Shown here: positions 20,899 to 28,758 of the stretch, piece after piece
Position numbering within the stretch: position 1 is the first letter of the stretch
Layout: every line of letters begins with the position of its first letter
DNA from: CAZJHX01 sp964545715
GTDB taxonomy: Bacteria; Myxococcota_A; UBA9042; GCA-2863065
Assembly (NCBI GenBank): GCA_964545715.1
Contig: CAZJHX010000105.1
Location: 1 to 36,946, forward strand
DNA length: 36,946 nucleotides
Direction: 5' to 3'
The notes under the pieces: model-generated
What the model was told of the DNA's origin: nothing
Databases searched by the model: none
Seen by the model: only the letters and a program-made list of their open reading frames with translations
Program-made: the position numbers and the translations under genes

Positions 20899-22503
20899 TT
20901 AATCCGGCACGCCGATCTGCACGCCGTTGCTGCCCGAGCCGCCGCCGAACAGGTACATCTTGTCATTCAGCGCGTAGGCAACGCCCGAGCTGAACGCAAA
21001 CGCCATCTCGCCGCACTCGTCCCACGTGTTCGAGGCGATGTCGTAGGCCTCGACCACTTTGGTTTGCTTGCTGCCGGTAAAGCCGCCCGCGACGTAGATC
21101 TTGCCGTTGATCGCCGCCGCCATCGCGCCGTTACGCTTGCTGGGCACCGATGCCAGCGGCGTCCACTGATCGGTCGCCAAATTGTAGGACGAGACCTCGT
21201 TCTTGATGTCCGCGCCGCCGTTGTTGGGCCCGCTGTTGCGCCCGCCGATCACGTACAGCAGCGCACCGACCTGGGTGTGCGCCACAAAGCCCCGCGGCGT
21301 CGGCATGGGCGACATGACAAACCACTGGTCCGTGTCGGGATCGTAACGATGGGTCTCACCCGACGCGTGCAGATTGCCGTTGCCCCCACCGGCCACAAAG
21401 ACGTCGCCCTTGTCCGCACCCATCGCGGGCCCGCGCGTGAAGTCAGTGGGGCGCTTGGCGCCGTTTTTCCAGGACTTGCCGCCGATGTCGTAGGCCTTGA
21501 TGAGCCCGTCCAGATCGCTGTCCATCACGTAGATCGCCGGCCCCGCATGGACCGCGGCGCCTTCGCTGGCCCCTTTCCCCGAGATGGTCGTCCCGGTCGA
21601 CCAGCTTCCACCCGCGGGGTCGTACACCAGGTGCTGCTTGTGCGGGCTGCCCCCAAAGATGTGGATGCCGTCAAACGCATACGCGACCCCGGGCGTGAAG
21701 TGGATCTTCTCCGGCGCGGACTCCTGGGTGGACCAGGTCAGGCACACCTTGTCCGGCGGGTCGATCTGGTCCTCGACGCACACCCCGCTCTCGCACAATC
21801 CAGCCGGGCAGGCCGTGCCGGTCAGCGGCTCGTGGGTGACCGTGCCGTCCAGGCATTTATCGTCGGTGCAGGCGTTCTGGTCGTCGATGTCCAGCGGCGT
21901 CCCCAAACACAGCTTGGCGCCCTGATCCGTGCACTGATCCGTTCCCGTGCACGCGTTGCCGTCATCGCAGGAGTTGCCCTCCAAAAACGCGGTCTGCAGG
22001 CACCCCGTCTTCTTGTTGCACTGCCAGGTCCAACACGGCTTCCCCTGTTTCTGGGCGTCGCACGTCTCGACGACGCCGGTCGCGGTACAGGCCCCTTCGC
22101 CGTCACACGCATCGAAGGTGCACACGTCGTCGTCCGCTTCACACGGCGTGTCTGCCGGCATCGGAACCTCGACGGTGCACGCCCCCGTCTCGGGGTCGCA
22201 CTCCAGCGCGCTGACGCAGGGGTCCTCCGAGGCCGGGCACTCTGACTCGGCCGGGCACAACGGCTGCGGCGCGTCGGGCGCGACGTCCTCGATGACCGGG
22301 CCTTCGTCAGGCTCCGGGCCGGCGTCCGCCTCAGCATCGGTCACATCAAACACGTCCGACGTGTCCGGCGTGTCCGGGAGGTCCGCCGGCTCCGAGGCAT
22401 CTTCAGCCGGAGTGCCCGACCCACCGCGTCCGCTCGACCCGGTACCGCAAGCCGGTACGGTCAGCAGCACAAAACACAATGCCACCACATGAAACCGGCC
22501 CAT
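20899..22503 (-). CDS. Cys-rich Kelch-repeat lipoprotein
   Basis: This 534-residue protein has lipobox VPAC (Cys19), then Gly/Ser and Asp/Pro-rich linker (PADLPDTPDTSDVFDVTDAE). Residues ~82-260 hold about 25 cysteines in units such as CDDGNACTGTDQC and DDQNACTDDKC, a pattern common in myxobacterial surface proteins. Residues ~265-534 form a Kelch beta-propeller, with repeats such as GVAYAFDGIHIFGGSP, ALLYVIGGRNSG, GKIYVAGGF and DKMYLFGGG-SGSN. AGGAGAGG precedes the ATG. It is convergent with the secreted protein ending at 20895, with 3 bp between stops. A surface-exposed binding role is likely; the substrate is unknown. Confidence 0.85.
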   Translation of the reverse strand: MGRFHVVALCFVLLTVPACGTGSSGRGGSGTPAEDASEPADLPDTPDTSDVFDVTDAEADAGPEPDEGPVIEDVAPDAPQPLCPAESECPASEDPCVSALECDPETGACTVEVPMPADTPCEADDDVCTFDACDGEGACTATGVVETCDAQKQGKPCWTWQCNKKTGCLQTAFLEGNSCDDGNACTGTDQCTDQGAKLCLGTPLDIDDQNACTDDKCLDGTVTHEPLTGTACPAGLCESGVCVEDQIDPPDKVCLTWSTQESAPEKIHFTPGVAYAFDGIHIFGGSPHKQHLVYDPAGGSWSTGTTISGKGASEGAAVHAGPAIYVMDSDLDGLIKAYDIGGKSWKNGAKRPTDFTRGPAMGADKGDVFVAGGGNGNLHASGETHRYDPDTDQWFVMSPMPTPRGFVAHTQVGALLYVIGGRNSGPNNGGADIKNEVSSYNLATDQWTPLASVPSKRNGAMAAAINGKIYVAGGFTGSKQTKVVEAYDIASNTWDECGEMAFAFSSGVAYALNDKMYLFGGGSGSNGVQIGVPD

Positions 22504-22526
22504 TCGCCTCTCCTATGTCGGTAGTG

Positions 22527-23297
22527 TTAGCCGCCCATGACTTTGATGACGACAACGGTGGTGTTGTCCTTGCCACCATGGGCGTTGGTCGCCGCGATCA
22601 GCGCGCGGCACATCTCTTCGAGATCCTCTTCGTGCTCCAGGCAGATCGCCAGGATCTCCGGGTCGCGCAGCTCGCCGTTCAGCCCGTCCGAGCACAGCAG
22701 GTACAGGTCCCCGGGCTGGAACGGATGCGCGGCACAGTCCACCAGCACGGTGTCCTTCATGCCCAGCGCGCGCACGATGATGTTCTTGTGCGGGAAGTTC
22801 TCTTCTTCCTCGGGCGTGAGCTTGGCCATCTTTTTGTAGTCGTTCAGCAGCGAGTGGTCCTCGGTCAGCTGAACGATCTCTTTGCTGCGCACGCGATAGC
22901 AGCGCGAGTCGCCGACATGCGCGACATAGTGGCGATCCTCCACAAAGACCATGCCCACAAACGTGGTGCCCATGCCTTTGTAGCTGGCGTCCTCGCTGGC
23001 CTTCTGAAAGACCCGCAGATTGGCGTACCGCACCGAGTTGACCATCGTGTTGGCGATCAAGCTCATCGCCTTGTCTTCCTTGAACGGCCAGGTGATGTCG
23101 TCGTCGTCGGACGAGTCGCGAAAAAACGCGGCGATCGTGTCGATGGCGATGGCGCTGGCCACCTCGCCGCTGGCGTGACCGCCCATGCCGTCGGCCACCA
23201 GAAAGAGGTTGTGCTCAGGGACCAACTGGAGGTTGTCCTCGTTGTGGGTCCGCTTCATCCCCACGTCGGTCAGTCCTGCATATGACAGCTTCGGCAT
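22527..23297 (-). CDS. PP2C-type Ser/Thr protein phosphatase
   Basis: This 256-residue PPM/PP2C phosphatase (Stp1/PstP group) contains all metal-binding motifs: RTHNEDN (D21), VADGMGGHASG (D36, G37), HVGDSRCYR, LCSDGLNG (D204) and GKDNTTVVV (D244). It is cytoplasmic, with no transmembrane tail. It would reverse Ser/Thr phosphorylation by Hanks-type kinases, which are abundant in this lineage; none is present in the window. The start is ATG at 23297, with GGAATGG about 9 bases upstream. It is divergent from uvrA with 85 bp between starts. Confidence 0.93.
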   Translation of the reverse strand: MPKLSYAGLTDVGMKRTHNEDNLQLVPEHNLFLVADGMGGHASGEVASAIAIDTIAAFFRDSSDDDDITWPFKEDKAMSLIANTMVNSVRYANLRVFQKASEDASYKGMGTTFVGMVFVEDRHYVAHVGDSRCYRVRSKEIVQLTEDHSLLNDYKKMAKLTPEEEENFPHKNIIVRALGMKDTVLVDCAAHPFQPGDLYLLCSDGLNGELRDPEILAICLEHEEDLEEMCRALIAATNAHGGKDNTTVVVIKVMGG

Positions 23298-23345
23298 CTA
23301 TTAATCCATTCCGTACGGAGCACAGTTTACTATCGCTTACGCCAC

Positions 23346-23374
23346 GTGACAAACGAGGCTCGTACCCCTATCTT
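23346..23374 (+). promoter_or_regulatory. Candidate uvrA promoter
   Basis: GTGACA (23346-23351), a 17-nt spacer and TATCTT (23369-23374) lie just before uvrA. The predicted start point falls within one or two bases of the ATG at 23383, and no Shine-Dalgarno sequence is visible, so the mRNA may be leaderless. No canonical LexA box (CTGT-N8-ACAG) is visible in the 85-bp divergent interval. Confidence 0.4.
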
Positions 23375-23382
23375 TCCGCCCG

Positions 23383-26214
23383 ATGTACGAGTCCCTGGCC
23401 AATGAGATCGTCATCCGCGGCGCCGCGGAGCATAACCTGAAAGACGTCAGCTTGGTGCTACCCAAGCGAAAGCTCATCGTCTTTACAGGGGTTTCGGGCT
23501 CCGGAAAGTCCTCGCTGGCCTTCGACACGCTGTATGCGGAAGGCCAACGGCGGTACGTCGAGTCGCTCTCCGCCTACGCCCGTCAGTTCCTGGGTCAGAT
23601 GGACAAACCCAAGTACGACACCATCCGCGGGCTGGCTCCGACGATCAGCATCGAGCAGCGGGCCGCCGCGGCCAATCCGCGCTCCACTGTCGGCACCGTC
23701 ACCGAGATCTACGACTACCTACGACTTCTCTACGCGCGCGCGGGCGAGATGCGCTGCCCCGACTGCGCCCGGCTGACCGAGAAGACCGATCCCGTCCACA
23801 TCGTGCGCGCCATCGACGAGCTGGAGCCGGGCACGAAGCTGCTGTTGATGGGGCCCCTGGCCCGCCAGCGAAAGGGCACGTTCTCCGACGAGTTCGAGGG
23901 CCTGCGCAGCCAGGGCTTCACCCGCGTGCGCATCGACGGGGAGACGCTGCTGCTGGAGGACGTGCAGGAGCTCGACAAAAACAAGCGCCACGACGTCGAC
24001 GTCATCGTGGACCGCCTCATCGTCAAGCCCGGCGGCACCGCGCGCCTCACCGACTCGGTCGAGATGGCGCTCAAGGTCGGCGAGGGACGCCTCGTGATTC
24101 AAGTGGTGGACGGCGAGGAGAAGCTCTACTCCGAGAACCGCTACTGTCCGTATTGCGAGATCAGCCTGCCCGAGCCGACGCCGGCGCTGTTCTCCTTCAA
24201 CTCCCCACTGGGCGCCTGCCAGGCCTGCAACGGCCTGGGCACCACGCACGAGGTCGCTATCGACCGCCTGGTCCCCGACCCCAAAAAGTCGCTCGGCGAG
24301 CACGCGATCTCCCCGTGGGCGATCAAAAACCCGGCCCAGTCCAAGTGGGCGGACGCGATCATCAAGGGCCTGGCCGCGGCCTACGACATCCCCATGGACA
24401 AGCCATGGAAGAAGCTGACTGAGGCCCAGCGCTCAAAGGTGCTGTTCGGCACCGACGGCGAGAGCTTCGACGTCACGTTTGAGAGCCGCCGCGGCAAGTC
24501 GACCATCCCGATGCCGTTCGAGGGCGTCGTCAACCAGATCCGCCGCCTGTACAAAGACACCAGCTCCACGCGCAGCGCCGATCACTACAAACAATACCTG
24601 CGCGAGACCCGCTGCCCCGACTGCGACGGCGAGCGCCTGCGCAGCGAGGCCCGAGCCGTCCTGATCACCGGCAAGCGCCTGCCTGAGCTGGTGCAGATGA
24701 CGATCGGCCGCCTGCGCGACCACTTCGAGGGCGTCGAGCTCACGGGCAACGCCGCGGTCATCGCGTCCGAGGTGCTGCGCGAGGTGCGCGCCCGCCTGGG
24801 ATTTCTGGTCAACGTCGGACTCGAGTACCTCACCCTGCAGCGCAAGGCCGCAACGCTCAGCGGCGGCGAAGCCCAGCGCATCCGGCTGGCAAGCCAGGTC
24901 GGCAGCGAGCTGACGGGCGTGCTGTACATTCTGGACGAGCCCTCGATCGGGCTGCACCCGCGCGACAACCGGCGCCTGCTCGACACCCTGGAGCACCTGC
25001 GCGACATCGGCAACAGCGTGATCGTGGTCGAGCACGACGCGGAGACCATGCTGGCCAGCGACTACCTGGTCGACTTCGGACCCGGCGCCGGCGTCCACGG
25101 CGGCAATGTCGTCGCCTTCGGTACACCGAAAGCGGTCATGGCCACCGAGGCGTCCCTGACGGGCGGCTATCTCAGCGGGACGCGCCGCATCGAGGTCCCC
25201 AAAAAGCGTCGCAAGCGCAGCCGCACCAAGCTGACCATCAAAGGCGCGCGCTGCAACAATCTGCAAAACCTCAACGTCAACATCCCGCTGGGCGTCTTCA
25301 CCGTCGTCACCGGGGTCAGCGGCGCCGGCAAGAGCTCGCTGATAAACGGGATCCTGCACCCAGCCGTCAGCAAGGAGCTCAACAACGCGACAAAGCGCGT
25401 GGGCGAGCACGATAAGATCCTGGGCCTGGACCACCTCAAGCGCATCGTGGCTATCGATCAGAAGCCGATCGGCCGCACCCCGCGCTCCAACCCGGCCACC
25501 TACACCAAGGTCTTCGACAACATCCGCGCCGTCTTTGCCGCCACGCGCGAGAGCCGCATCTACGGGTACAAAGCCGGCCGCTTCTCATTCAACGTCAAGG
25601 GCGGCCGCTGCGAGGCGTGCGAAGGCGCCGGCGTTATCCGCATCGAGATGCACTTTCTCGCCGACGTGTACGTCCAGTGCGAGACCTGCCGCGGGCGCCG
25701 ATTTAACGACGCGACCCTTCGCGTGCACTACAAAGGCAAAACGATCTTCGACGTCCTGGAGATGAGCGTGGAGGAGGCCTACGGGCACTTCGAGACCCAC
25801 AGGCACATCAAGCGCATCGTCGGCACGCTGAACGACGTCGGCCTCGGCTACATCACTTTGGGCCAGGCGGCGACCACGCTCAGCGGGGGTGAAGCACAGC
25901 GGGTCAAGCTGGCGCGCGAGCTGGCCAAACAGGGCGGCGGTCACACGCTCTACCTGCTGGACGAGCCGTCGACCGGGCTGCATTTTGAGGACGTGCGCAA
26001 GCTGCTGGCCGTCGTCGATCGGCTGGTCGAGAACGGCAACTCGGTCGTAATGATCGAGCACAACCTGGACATCATCAAGACGGCCGACCATTTGATCGAC
26101 CTCGGACCCGAGGGTGGAGACGGCGGCGGGTTGTTGGTGGCCCAGGGCACGCCCGAGCAGGTGGCGAAGGTAGACGCAAGCCACACCGGACGGTACCTGC
26201 GCGACGTCCTGTAA
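23383..26214 (+). CDS. uvrA: Excinuclease ABC subunit A
   Basis: This 943-residue UvrA is the damage-sensing ATPase dimer of nucleotide excision repair, which loads UvrB. Two ABC modules are complete: Walker A GVSGSGKSS (36-44) with signature LSGGEAQRIRLASQ, and Walker A GVSGAGKSS with signature LSGGEAQRVKLARE. Zinc fingers are visible: CPDC at the insertion domain plus CPYC and CQAC, CPDC again, and CEAC with CETC in the second module. The N-terminus RGAAEHNLKDVSL is canonical and supports the ATG. Length is normal. It is followed after 54 bp by the lipoprotein operon, which has its own promoter. Confidence 0.97.
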   Translation: MYESLANEIVIRGAAEHNLKDVSLVLPKRKLIVFTGVSGSGKSSLAFDTLYAEGQRRYVESLSAYARQFLGQMDKPKYDTIRGLAPTISIEQRAAAANPRSTVGTVTEIYDYLRLLYARAGEMRCPDCARLTEKTDPVHIVRAIDELEPGTKLLLMGPLARQRKGTFSDEFEGLRSQGFTRVRIDGETLLLEDVQELDKNKRHDVDVIVDRLIVKPGGTARLTDSVEMALKVGEGRLVIQVVDGEEKLYSENRYCPYCEISLPEPTPALFSFNSPLGACQACNGLGTTHEVAIDRLVPDPKKSLGEHAISPWAIKNPAQSKWADAIIKGLAAAYDIPMDKPWKKLTEAQRSKVLFGTDGESFDVTFESRRGKSTIPMPFEGVVNQIRRLYKDTSSTRSADHYKQYLRETRCPDCDGERLRSEARAVLITGKRLPELVQMTIGRLRDHFEGVELTGNAAVIASEVLREVRARLGFLVNVGLEYLTLQRKAATLSGGEAQRIRLASQVGSELTGVLYILDEPSIGLHPRDNRRLLDTLEHLRDIGNSVIVVEHDAETMLASDYLVDFGPGAGVHGGNVVAFGTPKAVMATEASLTGGYLSGTRRIEVPKKRRKRSRTKLTIKGARCNNLQNLNVNIPLGVFTVVTGVSGAGKSSLINGILHPAVSKELNNATKRVGEHDKILGLDHLKRIVAIDQKPIGRTPRSNPATYTKVFDNIRAVFAATRESRIYGYKAGRFSFNVKGGRCEACEGAGVIRIEMHFLADVYVQCETCRGRRFNDATLRVHYKGKTIFDVLEMSVEEAYGHFETHRHIKRIVGTLNDVGLGYITLGQAATTLSGGEAQRVKLARELAKQGGGHTLYLLDEPSTGLHFEDVRKLLAVVDRLVENGNSVVMIEHNLDIIKTADHLIDLGPEGGDGGGLLVAQGTPEQVAKVDASHTGRYLRDVL

Positions 26215-26216
26215 CG

Positions 26217-26245
26217 TTGCTCGCGACCGATACGCTCCATATAAT
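26217..26245 (+). promoter_or_regulatory. Promoter of the lipoprotein gene array
   Basis: TTGCTC (26217-26222), a 17-nt spacer and a perfect TATAAT (26240-26245) sit immediately after the uvrA stop. The start point would be near 26252, about 17 nt before the TTG start of the first lipoprotein, with GAGGCGG as ribosome-binding site. All seven downstream genes are on the same strand with overlaps or gaps below 10 bp, so one promoter could serve the whole array. Confidence 0.65.
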
Positions 26246-26268
26246 GGCCGCTCGTTGGTGAGGCGGTC

Positions 26269-28758
26269 TTGAGACAAACGATCTTAGTGTTGGGCCCGGC
26301 GATAGTGCTGGGGCTCTTTGTGGCGGCGTGCGGCGATGACTCAGCGCCGTTTCTCGCACCGCTGGAGCCGCAGTCCGTCACGGTCAATCAAACGCTGGTG
26401 CTCCCGCTGGTGGTGTCCAACCCCGACGGCATCGTGGTCAGCTACAGCTTTGTCGGGCCGCCGCTGCCAAACCTCGATCTGACGTCCACGCTGACCGGCT
26501 CCCCGGCGGGCGCCGAGTTCCGGTGGACCCCGCTCTCCAGCCACGTCGGCAGCCACCAATTCGACTTCACGCTGACGTCCTCTCTGGGCGTCAGCACCCA
26601 GAGCGTGCTGATCACCGTCCAGCCGCAGCTTGGGTCCGCGCCGATCTTCATCCAGCCGGGCAAGGGCGGCACGTACGACCTGGACAAGGTGCAGTGCATC
26701 AAGTTTGACTTGGAGGTCAAAGACGACGACTCCGCGTCTGTCGCAATCCGGGAGGGCGCGTCGCTGCCCGCGGGCGCCGAGCTGACCACGGAGGGCGACA
26801 AGCGCGCCCGCTTCGAGTGGTGCCCGACGGACACCCAGGTCAACGAGTCGCTGAGCTGGATCCTGCAGTTCAAGGCCGACGACGGCGAGCACGAGCCGAC
26901 GCCGCATCGGTTCCAGGCCGTGCTGCGCAAAGCGGCCAAGGCCGGCTGTCCCGGGGCGCCGCCCACGATCAACATCATCTCGCCCCCCGCGGGCGGCAGC
27001 CTGTCCTCGTCCGCCGGCTTTCCCATCGTGGCCGAGGTCACGGACGACACCGGCATCCGCGACGCGCCTGTCCTGTACTTCTCCATGACGGAGCCGGCCA
27101 CCCCGCCCGATCTGGGCGCCATGGTCGTCTCCAGCTTCGAGGAGGCGGACGGTGAGAACCGCTGGGAGGCGCAGGTGCCGCCGCTGACCGGCCCCGACGC
27201 AGACGGGGTGACGATCTGGTTCCTGGTCTCAGCCGTCGACAACGATGACGAGGCCGGCACGACGTGTGACCACCGCACGGACACCGCAGTTCAGAGCTTC
27301 ATCGCGACAAAGGACGGCGGAAAGGCCGAGAACTGTGAGCTGTGCGGCGCCTCCAGCGGCTGCGCCAGCGGTGTGTGCAGCGCCGCCGGCAAATGCCTGC
27401 CACCGTGCGAGGGCTGCCCGAGCGTGTGCGACGAGGTGACGACGATCGACGGCCAGTCCGAGGAGTCCTGTGGCGGCAACGACGCCTGCCAGTCCGTGGT
27501 GCCCCCCGATCCCGGCGACTGCATCCAGGACAACCTCTTCAACAACACGCTGGAGGACGGCCTCTCGCTGCTGGGTGGCGCGCTGGGGGGCCAGATCTGC
27601 AGCGGCGAGGAGTCCGACTATTTCAGCTTCGCCTCAGGCCTGGATATGAACGTGGAGTTCACGTTGCAGGACCTGGACAAGGTCGACCTGGATCTGCAGC
27701 TGCTGGACGAGAGCGGCAACGTGCTGTCGTTTGCCAGCACCACCAAGGAGATCGAGACCGCGAGCTTCTGCGTGACGGCGGGCTCCACCACGTACGCCCG
27801 GGTCTACAGCTATGAGTTCGCGGCCATCAAGCAGGGCGCCTACCAGATCAGCGGCGAGGGCATCCCCGGCTCGTGCTGCGAAAACGATGCGCACGAGCCC
27901 AACAACAGCATCGACGCCGCCGGCTTCCCGGTCCTGACGAGCTTCTCCGGCACGCTGTGCCCGTACGACAAAGACCACTTCGCCTTTGATGTCGTGGAGA
28001 AGACCCACGCCGAGATCGGGGTCACATACGAAGGCAACGTGGCGGCCGTCGACATCTCGATTCACGGTCCGCTGCCCAGTCAGATCCAGGTCGGCAGCGG
28101 CCTGGGCATCAACGGCAAAGCGCAGTTCAACGGCTACTTCACCGAGCCGGGCCAGTATGTGGTCGCCGTCGTCCCGTACGGCAGCAAGCAGGCGACCTAC
28201 AACGGCACGATCAGCTTTGAGAGTCAGTCTGGGTGTACCTTCACGTTCGACTGCCCCGAGAACACGGTGTGCAACGCCGACAGCGAGTGCATCGGCAACT
28301 CGTGCGCGCCTCCGATCCAGGGGTGTCCGTTGGGCCACACATGCGCCAAGCTGACGCCGCTGAGCAACATCTGCTCCTTCGACTGCGCCATCAACGGCGA
28401 GTGCCGCGAGAATCTCGGTGAGGCGTGCAAGTGGCTGCGCACCGGCCGCAGCGGGGCCACGGCCGGCAACCAGCAGATCGGCAAGTCCTGCACCGACTTC
28501 AACGACTGCGCCTCGCAAATGACGTGCAACGGCGACTGGCCCGGCGGGTACTGCACTCATCTCAAATGTCAGAGCGACTTCGACTGCCCGGGCGGCAGCA
28601 AGTGCGCCAACGTGGACGGTGTGGACCTGTGCCTGGAGCAATGCGGCGTGCCGTTTGTGGCGCAGTGCCGGCTGTCGGAGGGATACGCATGCGGCTTCAC
28701 GCTGGGCAAAGACGGCAACTTCTTCAACGGGTGCCAGTTCGGGTCCATCTCTATATGA
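26269..28758 (+). CDS. Lipoprotein with Ig-like, PPC and Cys-rich domains
   Basis: This 829-residue protein starts at TTG (MRQTILVLG), behind GAGGCGG. It has lipobox VAAC (Cys21). Residues ~28-118 form a cadherin/Ig-like domain, with more beta-sandwich units to ~345, including SPPAGGSLSSSAGFPIVAEV. A Cys cluster follows (CELCGASSGCASGVCSAAGK). Two pre-peptidase C-terminal (PPC) type domains come next: one around DYFSFASGLDMNVEFTLQDL (~420-530) and one starting DAHEPNNSIDAAGFPVL (~540-650). The C-terminal ~170 residues are Cys-rich (CTFTFDCPENTVCNADSEC and several C-x4-6-C units). It is a probable outer-membrane surface protein. The stop overlaps the next ATG (ATGA). It lacks the GGKFD motif of the later members. 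Confidence 0.8.
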   Translation: MRQTILVLGPAIVLGLFVAACGDDSAPFLAPLEPQSVTVNQTLVLPLVVSNPDGIVVSYSFVGPPLPNLDLTSTLTGSPAGAEFRWTPLSSHVGSHQFDFTLTSSLGVSTQSVLITVQPQLGSAPIFIQPGKGGTYDLDKVQCIKFDLEVKDDDSASVAIREGASLPAGAELTTEGDKRARFEWCPTDTQVNESLSWILQFKADDGEHEPTPHRFQAVLRKAAKAGCPGAPPTINIISPPAGGSLSSSAGFPIVAEVTDDTGIRDAPVLYFSMTEPATPPDLGAMVVSSFEEADGENRWEAQVPPLTGPDADGVTIWFLVSAVDNDDEAGTTCDHRTDTAVQSFIATKDGGKAENCELCGASSGCASGVCSAAGKCLPPCEGCPSVCDEVTTIDGQSEESCGGNDACQSVVPPDPGDCIQDNLFNNTLEDGLSLLGGALGGQICSGEESDYFSFASGLDMNVEFTLQDLDKVDLDLQLLDESGNVLSFASTTKEIETASFCVTAGSTTYARVYSYEFAAIKQGAYQISGEGIPGSCCENDAHEPNNSIDAAGFPVLTSFSGTLCPYDKDHFAFDVVEKTHAEIGVTYEGNVAAVDISIHGPLPSQIQVGSGLGINGKAQFNGYFTEPGQYVVAVVPYGSKQATYNGTISFESQSGCTFTFDCPENTVCNADSECIGNSCAPPIQGCPLGHTCAKLTPLSNICSFDCAINGECRENLGEACKWLRTGRSGATAGNQQIGKSCTDFNDCASQMTCNGDWPGGYCTHLKCQSDFDCPGGSKCANVDGVDLCLEQCGVPFVAQCRLSEGYACGFTLGKDGNFFNGCQFGSISI

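Noticed and set aside
23298..23382. LexA/SOS box upstream of uvrA
   Set aside because: No CTGT-N8-ACAG or close variant is visible in the divergent interval. A lineage-specific LexA site cannot be excluded by eye.
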